Source: Austropuccinia psidii (taxonomy: Eukaryota > Basidiomycota > Pucciniomycetes > Pucciniales > Sphaerophragmiaceae). From it: 64,000 nucleotides of DNA. The notes beneath the pieces are model-generated. The model did no database searches and was not told the DNA's origin. It worked only from the letters and a program-made list of their open reading frames with translations. Shown here one piece after another: positions 1 to 12,330 of the stretch. Every line of letters starts with the position of its first letter. Position 1 is the stretch's first letter. Made by a program: the position numbers and the translations under genes. Where the stretch lies: assembly GCA_023105745.1 (NCBI GenBank), contig JALGQZ010000005.1:67597019-67661018 (forward strand), in the 5' to 3' direction.

Positions 1-552
1 ATGAGGACTCTTAACCCTAGCTAGGGTTGATAGACTGCCTTTCCTGAGAGCTGATAGTGGGTGGCAGGAAATTCCAGGGGATTTTCCACCCCCTGGAACA
101 CCCGTGGGTAACCTGCCCACCACTCTACCTGTCATGTAAAATATTCTATAGAAGGGATACATAAAATTGTAACCTATACTCCTGTATCTTACACAGATTA
201 ACAGTTATTGATACTTTTCTCTAAGAACAAGAACAATAATATTTTACAGAGAATTCAAAATACTTTGAGCATGTATAAATTTTAACGTACTTAATTTAAA
301 GTGGGTAATACATATAACCATCTTGTAGAGCTTACATCTTACATGTGGCTAAACTTTGAGCCACTTCTGAGATCTTTATCTTCAAGACTGACAAAGGTAC
401 TGAGGATTTAAGATTACAATCCCAGACCAAGTGGTATTGTGAAAAACAATCTCAGAAAATTGAGTTATGAGGTTTCAAAGCCACAAAAAGTCTGTTTAAA
501 AGTTAATTACTAATGATTTGAATAATAAACTATCTCAACTTAATGTAAAGTG
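1..552. other. Left flank with short inverted repeats
   Basis: No coding potential recognised. The first 140 bases are richer in G+C than the rest. They hold a perfect 16-bp palindrome at 13-28 and a hairpin at 72-98 with 9-bp arms (TTCCAGGGG and its complement). This may be the end of another repeat truncated by the window edge. The rest is A+T-rich sequence without visible structure. Confidence 0.4.
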
Positions 553-2786
553 TGTGATGAAATAAGGCATTAACTTGAGGGGAAATTATTAGCAAGTCTG
601 TTTTGAATTTCAGAATTTTCCAATAACCATGGATGCTAATGTGTATTAGATAACCCTCTAAATAATACCAAATAGTCAGCCTATGGAGAATAAAAAATAA
701 AATAGGACTTGTGGCTTTAATAGATAGAGAAGAATTATCAGTATTCTCTAAATAAGACCTATCAATCACTCTATAGCCAAAACTTTGATGTAACACTATA
801 ATATATGATAAACTCAAGACTAATATTTCATTTTATCTTGATAAGACTAATGAGAAAGATTTATTTTTTGTGTTTTCTTATTGATAATGATGATTTTTTT
901 AATATTAATACTAATAATAAGACTACTGGATTTAATACTCATAATAACTTTTCAATACTATGTGTTTATCACTAATGTATTCTTTTGATACTACCAAGAT
1001 TTCCAAATTGATTATACTATTATTATACTTGGATTATAACTATTATTATACTAATATTATTCAATAATGATAATCTGATGAGCTTTTTTACTAGGGATAT
1101 ACTACTATTCTTCAAAAATACTAAGCTAGTGAGCAAGGCTACTGAGCGTTTCACAAATCAAAACCTAAAAATACTCTGGATATCTTGCTATTTCAGGAAT
1201 GGTTGTGTTTCTGGAAAGTGGGAACTTGTTCCATTATTCTAGAAAATGAGGGAGAGAGGACCTCTATTTATACATTTTGGGAATCCATAGAGCTTTCCAA
1301 CATAGGGAACTTTGAAAAAACAGATTTGAGATGTTTTAGCCAGTGAGACATGTAGTTTTGGTGTAGAAGTGTGTTTGCTGAGAGGATTTTTCTGGAAATT
1401 TTCGTTCTTATCAAAATCATATGATTTAATTGAGATACTATGGCTGGTGAGAGTTTTTTTTCAAAGAAAGTGGAGAAAATACAGCTTCTGACAATTGAAA
1501 TTGCTTCTGTTCATATGATATCTTTGAGAGAATTTAGCTAGTAACATTGTTCTTGGAAGTGGATAAAGGAGAGAAAATACAGAATTTGTTATTGATTAAA
1601 CTTCCATTATATTTTAGAAAAGGTGGAGAAAGTATTGTTTTCAAAATTGTTATGCAAGCTTGAGAGAATTTTCCTGGGGGTTTAATTCTATTATTCTGTC
1701 ATTTCATGCAGATATTGAATCATTTATATCAAATTTGATGTGTATTACTATTACTGCGCAAGCATTTGCTCTTGGTAAATAAATTAAAATTTCTTGCATA
1801 GCCTCGAGGTATTTCTTTCAATTGAATTGAGGGGAAGAAGATACAGTTCTGATTCTTTGCTCAATTTTAATGAAAATAGCTATATTGAGCTGTGTAATAT
1901 TTATGGATGATGAAAAAATATAGAAACATTGGTATCTATCATCTGAATTGAAATTCTTCTGGTTAAAAATTTAATTTTATAGATTTCCAAAACTCTTGAT
2001 TATGTGCTAGGAATTCTTTAAAGTTTGACTTACCTAGTTCCAGAGTTCTTCAATTTTATTTTCTTCTCTTGAGTTATCGTGAAATTTTATTTCCATCTCC
2101 CAAGTTATTCCACACCTTGGCTGTAATTACACCATCATATTCCCATTTCTGGAGTTATTCTGCAATTTCCAAAATTTCCCAATCTTCTTTCCATCTCCAA
2201 ATTTATTCTCAATTTTTATTTCCATCTTCTGTGTTATCCCAAAAGCTTCCATAATTTCCAAATCTTCCTTTCATGTCTGAAGTCATTTCACCATTTTATT
2301 TCCTTCAACAGTGCTATCCCACAATCCTATCTCCATCAAGTTATTCTAAAATTTGAAAAATTCACCAATATTCTTTCCATCTTCAAAGTTATTCCACAAT
2401 TTCTTTTAAATATCCAGAGTTCTCCCAAATATTTTTTCCATGTCTCAAGTTATTGTGAAATTCTATTTCCTTCTCTGGAGTTATTCTGAAATCCTATTTT
2501 CATATAGTTATTCTGAAATTTAATGTCCATATCCAGAGTTATTCCACAATCTTATTTTCATCAAGTTATTCTGAAATTTGATTTCCATCTCCAGAGCTAT
2601 TCCACAATCTTATTTTAATCAAGTTATTCTGAAATTCACAAAACTTACCAATATTCTTTCCATCTACAAAGTTATTCCACAATTATTTTCCTTCTCTGGA
2701 GCTATTCTGAAAATTTTCTGTATTTAAAAAAATAGTTTTATGATTTGGTCAGATTGAGACTGGCATAATTGGTACTGAATACCACA
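553..2786 (-). repeat. 3' LTR of the old Ty3 element
   Basis: Homologous over its length to 30091-31999 in the same orientation. Shared blocks include the start near 566, the region around 1250-1400 (GACCTCTAT...TGTTTGCTGAG), 1720-1800 and the closing region 2727-2786. It is about 2.2 kb against 1.9 kb for its partner, so the two have diverged by indels as well as substitutions. On the minus strand it starts TGTGGTATTC and ends CACA. No functional promoter can be assigned. Confidence 0.65.
2055..2720. repeat. Degenerate tandem array inside the LTR
   Basis: Irregular repeats of about 30-45 bp built on TTTCCATCTCCAGAG, TTATTC and CACAAT or GAAATT blocks. The same type of array is found at the matching position of the other LTR (about 31540-31930). 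The array was therefore part of the ancestral LTR and has since changed in copy number, which explains part of the length difference. Confidence 0.6.
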
Positions 2787-2802
2787 TCCCCCTCTCCATT
2801 TG
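2787..2802 (-). other. Polypurine tract of the old Ty3 element
   Basis: Read on the minus strand, the bases immediately before the 3' LTR are AAATGGAGAGGGGGA, abutting TGTGG. This is the expected position and composition of the plus-strand primer of an LTR retrotransposon. It is the main reason for fixing the LTR boundary here. Confidence 0.65.
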
Positions 2803-2934
2803 ATGCTGTCCCCAGAATTCAAGTTAAAAGCTTTTCAATATAAATCAGATTCTGTATCATTTTAAATTTCTTCTTCCTATAATTTTAAATTTTAAACTTC
2901 ACTTTATTCACTGATTTCATTTCATGATTATGAA

Positions 2935-4834
2935 GTTAAGTGAACTATCTTTCCCTTGGATATAATCTCTTGATGTGACTTGCTGAAAATTTCCCTGTAA
3001 GTTTAGTACCATCCAATTATTAAATTCAATAAGGTTCATTATTAAATTGAATTATAACTCTAAAGAATCCATCACAACAGTTCTTCAAGAGTAAACCCCA
3101 CTGTGACTCAAGTGCTTTATTATAAACTAATACCAAATCCCCTGGTTGAATTGGATTTCTCAGTTTGTGTGCTATCTTTTTTTCCAAGTATTGAACTGAT
3201 TTTTTTCTTGAATCTCTTAGACTATCTACTTCTTTTAATATTATTTCCTTTCTTGGCTCTTGCTTCCAATAGCTCTTATGTTGTTGATATTTTATTCCAT
3301 TCTATTGCTAGGTATGTGTTTGTTTAAATGTCAAGTGGGAAGATGGCCTGCTGATCAAATTGAAGCTCTAATGGTGAGTATCCTGTTGTTTATTTTGCTT
3401 AAATTTCATCTGGAAAGGTCACAATTGTTAAGTATTCTTTCTCATTTGGATCCATTTTAACCACAAATTTTCACAAGTGCATCCTTTAATTGCTTATGGC
3501 CTCTTTCAACAATTCCTTGTGATTCTGTTTTATGAGCTGTAGTTATTCTTATTCTTGACCCTCCTCTTTTTACTTCTCCTTGTAGCTCTCTTCCAAATTC
3601 CGCTACTCCCTCTACTGTTACTTCTTTGAGTGATCAATATCTACAAATACATTATGAATTGGACCATTCTGAGACTAATTTTACTTTTATCCTAGTAAAT
3701 TCCACACATTCTGACCATCCTAAAAACTAATATTGTGCTACCACTAAATATTTCCATCTTCCTTCCTTAATATGGACTGAATCCATGATGACTCTTTCAA
3801 ATAAAGTGGATGTTACTGATATCTTCCCATGTTCATTTTGTTGCAAATGGTTCTACTTCTGACATTCTTGACATGATTTAGCCCATTTATTGATTATATT
3901 TTTCATTCCTTTCCACCAATATATTTTCTTTATTCTTATGTATGTTGCATTTTCCCCTTTATGACCCAATTATTCATGCACTTTTTATAATATGTCTCTG
4001 AGATTTCTCATTGTATACAAATATTTTTTCATTATCTTGGTTTCTCCTTTTCAGTTTCCCCCATTCTAGATAGAAATTTACTGATCTTCTTTTCCTTCTC
4101 TTGAAGTATTCTTCCAAATAATTTGTGACTTTTTCAAACTATTCCAATATTCCCACATATTTTTTCCAAATACTTCCTGTTTTTTCTTGGAATTTTAATA
4201 TTGTTTTTTTATTTCTTGATAGCCTTCACACTTTTATTGTATTTATTATTTTATTTAAAATCCTGGATGAGGTTTGATCCATTCTTATTCATAAAAATCA
4301 TCCCTTTCACTTTCATCTTCATTTCCCCCCTTTGATCTTCTTGATAACCCATCTGGCATAGTAAATGTCTTCCCTGGTTTGCTAACTAGATCAGAAGAAA
4401 AAAGCTGAATAAATGTTACCCATCTTATCATTGGGGAATTTGGTACAAAAGGTGTGTTGATAATTTCTATCAAAGCTTTAGCATCTACTTGAAGCTCAAA
4501 GTCTTTCCCCAATAATATTTTTTGAAGTTTTTTTGAGTATTCTTGCAACACTACACAATTATAGCTTTTGATGAAAGTATTTGGATTACAGTTGAGAAAG
4601 GGTTACTGATTCACATAGCACCTGTCTATCCTTTACATTCTCATCCTGTTTCATAAAAACTGCACCAGCTGCAATATTACTTGAATCTATTGCTAATTAT
4701 ATTTTCCCTGACCCTTTTTAATAATTAAATGTCTTTAAAAAATCTCTTTTCCTACTATCTTCCTGAGGTTTATAGCAGATTCTTCACATTTTTCATTTTT
4801 TTCCCACAATACATCCTCCCTTGTCAATCTTCTC
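2935..4834 (-). pseudogene. Ty3 pol relic: end of RT, RNase H and integrase
   Basis: Minus-strand reading from 4834 downward. The RT thumb (LTREDVLWE) is followed by RNase H (about 4700-4285), which contains AAGAVF and VDAKALIEIINTP and ends in PDGLSRRSK. A zinc-binding CxxC (SCQECQ, about 3865) then leads to an integrase core ending near GIVERGH (about 3490-3540). A C-terminal module contains PGDLVLVYNKALESQWG (about 3150), LDGTKL and SASHIKRLYPRE (about 2950). This order is typical of Ty3 Pol, and the GIVERGH and ALESQWG signatures match a clade common in rust fungi. Many stops and frame changes make it non-functional. The N-terminal part of RT lies at 13226-14400 on the other side of an inserted element. 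The plus-strand frames here are shadows. Confidence 0.75.
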
Positions 4835-4837
4835 AAT
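4835..4837. other. Target site duplication (AAT), left
   Basis: AAT at 4835-4837 matches AAT at 13226-13228. Both directly abut the terminal inverted repeats of the 8.4-kb element. Across one copy of this triplet the flanking RT reading frame continues. Confidence 0.7.
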
Positions 4838-4886
4838 CCCCATGAGAAAATTGGATGCACCTGAAAGCAGGTGTTCCATTTAGAAA
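4838..4886 (+). repeat. Left terminal inverted repeat, copy 1
   Basis: Matches the reverse complement of 13177-13225 over about 48 bp with roughly five mismatches. The outermost bases are CCCCATGAG against CACCATGAG at the other three ends of the family in this window. Confidence 0.7.
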
Positions 4887-5107
4887 TTAGATTGGACTCA
4901 TTCTATACTGATCTTGGACCCTTTCTGTGAATTAGGTTGGACAAATGGTTCAAATGTTTGTTAGTCTTCCTATCTCTTCCAAGCCACTGGAATATTGAAG
5001 AGTCTCCAAGATATTACTCATTCTCTTAATTATATTGAATAAATATATAGTATTCTATATGAAAATTCTTCCCATCAGTATTGTCATCTTCCTGATAATA
5101 TCATGTA

Positions 5108-5135
5108 CAGTGACCTGTAACAAAGATCCAAACAT
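5108..5135 (+). repeat. Tc1/mariner left terminal repeat
   Basis: Pairs with 6628-6655 (inverted). Shared core TGnCCTGTAnnAAAGATCC followed by AAACA. Confidence 0.75.
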
Positions 5136-5420
5136 GCAGGACAAATTCCCACCACCCCTTTTTTGTTTTCTTTTTTTGATCATTTTTTGAATTTGTTTTG
5201 CTGTATTTCCTATATCTTCACCACCTTTAACTTCTCAGATCTGACCAGTCAGAATTGTTCTCAATTTCTGAGAATGCGTATAATGGATAACTTTAACTCA
5301 CAATGCAGCTTACTAGAAAATTCAGTGGCTATCATATTTAATGAGGATATTTTGGCTGATTGGTGAGTAGCCAAATTCTTTTGTATTTCCTTAAATAACC
5401 CCAACCATTCTACTAGGACC

Positions 5421-6417
5421 ATGGGCTGTTACTTAGATGAAGGCATGCACAAAGGAGGGGCATTCATTCAAGTCATAAGCAATAAACTAGGTATCCCTTT
5501 GACCACAGTTTTCAATACTATAAAAAAATATGAAGAAACTGGTAAATTAAAACATCAACCAATTCCTGGACATCCAAAAAAACTTGGGGAGAGAGATATG
5601 TGACAGCTTTCCCGTGTGCTTCAGAAGCATCAATGTGCAAACCTTGGTTCAATAGGAAATATTATTACAGTGGATATTTCTGCCTCAAAGCTCCAAAATG
5701 TAATTCAATCAGTTGGAAAGAAATCCTGCATTTCTGTCAAGAAACCATACCTCAGTGAGCGACACATGCAACATTGACTTGCCTTTGCACAAGAACATGT
5801 TCACTGGACCATTGATGATTGGAGGAGGGTTATATGGACTTATGAATCACTCTTTGAGCTTGGAAAGCAATCAACACAAGTCTGAGTGTGGCATACTCCA
5901 CAGGAAAAATATGACTGCCAATCATTGCTCTGGAAGGCATTCAGTTATGATTTGGGGGGCTTTTTTCAGCTTATTTCAATCTCAAATCATCATCCCACCT
6001 CCAGTACAACAATGAGAACAATATTTCATCAGAAATGTTTATGAGACTGGGTTGTTACCTTTCCTCAACTACCTGAATGTGAATGTGGCTATTAATCTTG
6101 AAGAGCTTATACCTATGGAAGATGGTGCACCATTACATACAGCATAAGTAAGCAAAGAATGGCGGCAACAGCATGGAATAAGAAAACTACAATGGCCAGC
6201 CAATTCCCCTTACTTGAACCCGATTGAAAATATATGGTTCAAGATTAAATATTGCATAATTCACTTTTTTCAACCTAAAACAATGGAGGAATTTGTTTCA
6301 GCCATTCATGCAGTTTGAGCTACAATTCCTATTGAGTTTTTAGATAGATTGGTCACTTCCATGCCTGAAAGGATCCAGAGCATCATTGCAAAGAATGGCT
6401 CTCCTACACAATGGTAG
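5421..6417 (+). pseudogene. Tc1/mariner DD34E transposase pseudogene
   Basis: The N-terminal helix-turn-helix contains ISNKLGIPLTTVFNTIKKYEETG (about 5484-5552). A second DNA-binding region follows, ending VKKPYLSERHMQH. The DDE core comes next. The first catalytic position reads WTYES (codon 5841-5843), where the family has aspartate. The second aspartate is present in MEDGAP (6121-6123). The third residue, glutamate in NPIENIW, is at 6226-6228, leaving 34 residues between, hence DD34E. Within NSPYLNP a further tyrosine stands where aspartate is usual. The C-terminus ends KNGSPTQW before a stop at 6415-6417. At least one frameshift (near 5900) and several stops inactivate it. Start chosen at the first methionine upstream of the HTH. 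Confidence 0.8.
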
Positions 6418-6627
6418 TAGAATTTGTTAATTATCAAGATTTTATTACTTTTTTTAAAAAAAGTCTATTGTCAATACACAAATTTATAAAAAAAAACTTT
6501 TGTGATGAAATAGAAATTTTTTTCTGTTTTTTCTTGAGATGTTGCATATGCCCTTTGAGGGCCATATTGTGCCATTCATGAGCTGTAGGTTTTTTTATTT
6601 CAAAAAAAAATTCAAACATCCATGCGA

Positions 6628-6655
6628 GTGTTTGGATCTTTTCTACAGGGCAATG
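6628..6655 (-). repeat. Tc1/mariner right terminal repeat
   Basis: Inverted copy of 5108-5135, followed by the TA target dinucleotide at 6656-6657. Confidence 0.75.
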
Positions 6656-6657
6656 TA

Positions 6658-7267
6658 CTATAAAAAATGACTCTAGCTTTATTTTGAATTTGATCATTCA
6701 CCTTTTTTCATCTAAGGCCCAAAAAAGTTAAGTAAAATTTTAAGACTGAATATAACAGCCTTATTGCTTTATTTTTGACTAATTATTTTCTTCTTATAAT
6801 ATTAATTCTTATTTTTCCTTTATAGAGTTACTCACAAATATTAACTTCAGCTATTTTCCTATTGAATCCTCTAATGGAGAAACTGAATTTTGAATATTTT
6901 TTGAATTCTCAAATAGTCATAGCTCTTTAAATTCCAAAATAACACAAAGGAATTTTCTAGTTTTAAGAATAAAATTATTTCCAGATAATAAGATATAAAT
7001 AATTCAAATATTTTTTCTTTTTTGATTTGATTATTATTTTTACTTCTTTTAATTTCCAAAATAATTTCTCCAATCAAGAAATTTCAACAATTTTGTTTAC
7101 CAGTAAGACTATGATTTCTTTTTTTCAAAGAGAAAGGAATACCTTACCTTTTTTTGTGAAATATTGAATCATTTTCTGAAAAGAGTGCAAGGAGGCTCTT
7201 CCAAGTATAACTTCTTCTACAGAAAAAAAAATCAATAAATTCAGCATATACTTACAATAGCAGCAAT
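6658..7267. other. A+T-rich interior of TIR element copy 1
   Basis: No gene recognised. Poly-purine and poly-T rich. Short frames on the minus strand show no known motif. Confidence 0.3.
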
Positions 7268-7405
7268 GAAAGGGGCCACTACTGTAAAATTGTCAGCAAT
7301 TGTCAACAATCTTACAGTAAGAGCCATTACAGGGCACATGCTGTAACAAGGTTGGCATGTGTAAATCATTTTACAGTAGCAGGTCTTACAAGGATTGATA
7401 CTGTG
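7268..7405. repeat. ACTGTAA/TTACAGT inverted-repeat cluster
   Basis: Arms TACTGTAAAATTGTC (7280-7294) and AACAATCTTACAGTA (7305-7319) pair with 13 of 15 bases. More TTACAG/CTGTAA words follow up to 7400. The related element at 46919-50891 has the same block at 47870-47899, so it is a conserved internal feature of the family. Possible transposase binding site; that is inference. Confidence 0.55.
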
Positions 7406-7650
7406 ATTTTCACTTCAATTCAAAAAATAAAATCATGAAATCTTCAAAAAAAATCTAAAATAAAAAAATTGAAAAAAATACATCAAAAAAAAGTCATCTT
7501 CAAACAAAAATTATATATATCAACATGAAAAAATGGATGTTAAAGCCAAAAAGGTAAAATAAAATCAACAAAAGAAACTATTCAGGAGTAGAAGAAAGAT
7601 AGTATCTGCTACTCTTTCATTGGAGAAATATATCAAAATCTTAATTTTAA

Positions 7651-9299
7651 TAATGGAAACAAATTCAGCTTAATTTTCATAAATTCTTTAGTCATATATT
7701 TTTGTGTGGAAATGGCATCCTTTTTTTGAAATTCTTTGTTGTAAAAGAGTTTCAGAAAATTTTCTTTTGTGAGGTTTGTGGTTCTTTTTTATCTCTCAAT
7801 AATAATGGGAAGAAGTGTTTCTTATAGAAAGATCACATGTAGGAAGTACTAATAAGAGATATATGAACTAAATCCCATTAATGATAGCTAGACTTAGAAA
7901 TAGAGTATTCTTATTCCATCTTAGGGACTCGGGACTTATTACCACAATTTCTGAGACCTATCCCCTCATATTAAGCATAGTTTCCATAAAATATCTACTA
8001 AAGAGGTTGATTCTCCTATAATGCTTCTCAAATTTTGCCAGTATTTACATTGATCCTAGTATTTTTTTTAAATCCTAAAAAGATATTTTTTAATTTTTAA
8101 GAAGTTATATTTGCCAATTTTTATCATGTCTTAGTTCATGAACTCCCATTCTTAATGATTCAAGAGCATACTTAATAAAGCATCTCAAAATAAGCTTAAC
8201 TAATGGAAAGACATTCAGCTTAATTTCCATAAATGTTTTAGTCATATATTTTTGTGTGGTAATGTTATCCTTTTTGTTAAATTATTTGTTGGAAAAGAGT
8301 TTCAAAAAATTATCTTTGTGAGGTTTGTGGTTCTTTTTTATCTTTCAATATTGATGGGAAGAAGTATTTCTTATAAAAAGATCACATGTAGGAAGTACTA
8401 ATAAGAGATATATGAAATCAATATCATAATGATAGCTTAACTTATGAATAGAGTATCCTCATTCCATTTCAGGGACTCAGGACTCATCACCACAATTTCT
8501 GAGAGCTATCCCCCCATATTAAGCATAGTTTCCATAAAATATCTACTGAAGAGGTTGATTCTCCTATAGTGCTTCTCAAGTTTTGCCAGTATTTACATTG
8601 ATCCTAGTATTTTTTTGAAAGGATAAACAGGTATTTTTTTAACTTTTAAGAAGTTATATTTGCCTATTTTTATCATTTTTTAAATCATGAAGTTCTATTC
8701 TTCATGATTCAAGAGAATACTTAATCAAGTATCTCAAAATAAGCTTAACTAATGGAAAGAAAGTCAGCTTAATTTTCATAAATGTTTTAGTAATATACTT
8801 TTGTGCAGTAATGTTATACTTTTTTTTGAAATTCTTTGTTGGAAAAGGGTTTCAAAATTTTTTTTTGTGAGGTTTGTGGTTCTTTTTTATCTTTCAATAA
8901 TCATGGCAAGAAGTATTTCTTATAGAAAGATCACATGTAGGAAGTACTAATAAGAGATATATGAACTAAATATCATGATGATAGCTCAACGTAGAAATAG
9001 TGTATTCTAATTCCATTTTGGGGACTCAGGACTTATTACCACAATTTCTGAGAGCTATCCCCTCATATTAAGAATAGTTTACATAAAATATCTACTAAAG
9101 AGGTTGATTCTCCTATGATGCTTCTCAAATTTTGCCAGTATTTACATTGATCCTAGTATTCTTTTGAAAGGATAAACAGATTTCTTTTCATTTTTAAGAA
9201 GTTATATTTTCCAATTTTTATAATTTTTCAACTCATGAGATCCTATTCTTTATGATTGAAAAACATACTTAATAAAGTATCTCAAAATATGCTTAACTA
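7651..9299. repeat. Threefold tandem repeat of a 550-bp unit
   Basis: Units start at about 7651, 8201 and 8750, each opening with TAATGGAAA followed by CAGCTTAAT. Each ends with CATCTCAAAATAAGCTTAAC or a close variant. Highly conserved stretches include GATCACATGTAGGAAGTACT and CTCCTATAATGCTTCTCAA. The copies differ by scattered substitutions and small indels. No long open frame runs through the unit. The other family member (about 48190-48640) has a single diverged counterpart containing CTGAGAGCTATC. Confidence 0.8.
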
Positions 9300-11400
9300 T
9301 CAGGTTCAGGAATTTCTTTCAGGATAATTCTCATAAATTCCCATTAAAAGGAATAAAATATATGGCAATATATTACCAAATTGTTCAAATAAGACTTTAA
9401 ATATTTAAGAAGTGGTTGGAACCCCATTTTTAATTTGATTGCATATGGCTTGTGCATGATACTTTTGTCTCTTCAAGCTTATTTCTCCAAATGTTCCAGC
9501 TTCTTTCTGTGAAATTTCCTTTGTATCTTTGGCTTTAATAACAGCTTGAATCCTTTATTCCAACATAAACCACAAAAAAAAGAAACCGTCTCATATTATA
9601 TCTTAAAGACACTTGAAAGAGCTTCACATATAATTTTAGAAACTACACTTTATAAACAGCTGCTTAATCTCAATGTAATATTCTCTCATTTTGTCAAAGC
9701 TTCTAAAAGAAACTTCAACTACAGAAATATGTCAAAAGGTTTAAAAAATAATTTTTATGAAAAAATCTGATTAAAGAACCTCTTTATATCAAATATTTTT
9801 CCTTCATCATATATATAATTCCCTTTACCTCAAATCAATGAGATGAGTTCTTCACTTTATTGCAAAATATGGGGTTTTCAAAAATCTTGAATAGCCATTT
9901 AATGGGTATATCTGTTTCAAATGAATTATTAATGAGAGAATTTGAGAGTGTGGTGAATAACTTTGAATAATTTATAATGCAGAGAAATTTAATAAGCATT
10001 CTCTCAATCATTTCAAAAATTTCCACTTTTTATGCTTTGGTATTGATAAAGTCAAAAAATCTCTTGGCAAATAACTGAAGCTATCAGCTCCTCAAATAAA
10101 TATAACATTTTAAATTTCTCATAAAATTGAGAGCTCTACATATATCTGAATGTTTACAAAAGTGATCAAACATTCAGAACCCTGAAGAAAAAGTGCAAAA
10201 CTCCCATAAAAGACAATAAATATAGCTTAAATAAAAATTACATAGCAAGTTATATCAATGTAATTCTTTGAAATAAGAAATTAATCAAACATAAAGGATT
10301 TGAACATACTTATTCTTGAGGCTTACCTTTATTCAATCATTATACAAATAATTTCATTTCAAATCCAGAGGTATATTAGTTATTGGAGCTATATTTAAAT
10401 TTTTGATACAGGTCCTACCATATTTTGCTTGACATATAAACTGAAATTATCTCAGATTTTCACATATTACATTGATAAACTCAATCAAGAGGACAAATTT
10501 GGAAGTAATAGTTTTACACCAAGAATATACATAGTGAAGTCAAATTGGTATCAAGGGAAAAAATGAGAGAACTAGATAGCTTTGATAGTTCTGAAGATGG
10601 AATAAGGTATTAGTAGGCCATTTTATGTATTTATATCAAGATAAAAATAATTCTACATTTTGAGAATGAGATTTTTAAATACAAAATTCCCAAATTCTAA
10701 AGCCAAAACAAAATTTTTCTTGAATACATATATGTTCTGGCTATAAGTCCTAAAGACAAATTTAAAGCAGGTAATGGGTTAAAATACCAGTGCTATCAAT
10801 TCAATATATATTAAGCTCTTTTGTGAGCCTCTCTTTAAAATGACTTTGTGGAATTACAGATGATACCTTGATTCAATTTGGAATAAATTGTTCATTTAAG
10901 AAGAGGGAATAAAAAGGTATTCCATTTCTTGCATAATTCAGAAAAAAGAGAAAAATAATAATTTTAGGGCAGATTTCTTATAATAAATATATTTTCATAG
11001 GATCATTCATTTCAAAGTAAAAGTGCTCCATTATTGAGATTATTGATATATAGATTCCCATAAGTCACTTGGAGAGAAATTTAATACTTCAGCTGTTATA
11101 TATATGTAGAAATCTATAAAAAAAGACTTGTAAGGTGTGGATATGAAACTTTGATAAAATATCAAGTACTTTTCCTGTCCTCAAAATTTGTATAAGGTAA
11201 AATTATTTAAAAATAGTAAGAAATGGTATTTTTAAAGAGAAAAAAAGCCAATTTTATTGTTTTTAACTTTGTGAGTATAAAACAATAATATAATGCAAAT
11301 TTATTTTTTTACCAACAATAAAGATTTATCCAAAAATACTCTACAAGAGTTATTTAAGGCTACAAAAGAAATTTCTTCAAGAGCAATTTCAATTGGAATT
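9300..11400. other. Interior of TIR element copy 1, unassigned
   Basis: A+T-rich sequence with only short frames. The minus-strand frame 9835-10026 (63 residues, containing TDIPIKWLFKIFENPIFC) has a protein-like composition but I cannot place it. No transposase motif seen. Confidence 0.25.
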
Positions 11401-12330
11401 AATTGAGCAAAGAACTGCAAGCAATTAACTAAAGAACAAAGTCTTTAAAAAGATATTTAAAGAGAAAACATGCCCAAAAGTGACCAGAGTGAATTTGGAA
11501 ACAAAGTGACAAAGTTAACAGTGATGAAAGATGCTTTAACTCACTTTTGGGATGGTTCAGAGGTTAAAAATGATTATAAGAGGTACAAACAATGATTATA
11601 ATGATTTTTTCACGTGTTTAAAAGGTTTAAAATGATATGAAAAGGGTGGTTGAAATATTTTATTGATTGGTTTAACAGTGTTTAGACTAATTATAAAAGG
11701 AAAAGATTCTAACATGAAGAGAAAAGTGGGGCAAAGAAGATATTCTTTTATAGCCATCAATTTCTTTACTACAAAAGTAAAATTTACTCTTGTCAGTCGT
11801 GGAACACACTCTGACCACAGAAAAGCCAATTATAGCATCATTGAACCCTGGTTTAGACCAAAAAGGGCTGGTTTTAGCCATTTTAGACCCTTAAATGAGC
11901 CATTACTATAGTAATACCTGACCTAGAGCCTTCAAAACACGTCAGAATTAGTTTAAGAGACATAGAAATCAGTTAAAACTGTTTTTACTAAGATTGTTTT
12001 ATCTTAAGGGTAGTTTTACCCTCTTGGCAACAGTCAAAACTACCCTGGTTGGTATCAAAACCTCATCATCAATTGAGTCACAGACCCTGTGACTCAATTC
12101 CAGGCCAAAAGTGATGAAATTTTGCATGGACTTTGACATCCCATGCCTGTCAGAAAGGATTTTGGGGGTCTGGCTTCCCCTTAGAGCTAGAGTTCCTTTT
12201 CCCCCCAAATTTAATCTTTCCAATTCATTTTTTCCTTTAATTTCTCATCATGTATTATACTTACAATTTACATATTTAATTCAATTGAGCTTTACAGTAC
12301 ACTACTGTAATAATTGACACCTCATATGTA
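11400..12330. other. Less A+T-rich block with perfect hairpin
   Basis: This block is compositionally different from its surroundings. It contains a perfect hairpin at 12071-12099: arms of 13 bp (AATTGAGTCACAG and its complement) around a 3-base loop. Nearby, CAGTCAAAACTACCC and a related GGTAGTTTTACCC at 12009-12053 form another partial inverted repeat. Short overlapping frames on both strands lack known motifs. It may be a separate small non-autonomous insertion. Confidence 0.35.

Larger units (their letters stand above)
5106..6657 (+). mobile_element. Tc1/mariner element, full length but decayed
   Basis: A 1552-bp unit flanked by TA on both sides (5106-5107 and 6656-6657). The inverted termini begin CAGTGACCTGTAACAAAG on the left and read almost the same from the right end (CATTGCCCTGTAGAAAAG). 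It encloses a DD34E transposase relic. The element sits inside the 8.4-kb TIR element, so it inserted later. Its ends and TA duplication are intact enough to delimit it exactly. Confidence 0.8.

Noticed and set aside
13..28. CCCTAG/CTAGGG words resembling telomeric repeats
   Set aside because: A single perfect palindrome, not a tandem TTAGGG array, and the position in the window carries no information about chromosome ends.
3103..3460. Plus-strand open frames with hydrophobic residues
   Set aside because: They are the antisense of the Ty3 integrase C-terminal region on the minus strand, which carries the recognisable motifs.
11596..11911. Overlapping open frames on both strands
   Set aside because: Mutually overlapping frames of similar length without motifs in a less A+T-rich block; best explained by base composition.
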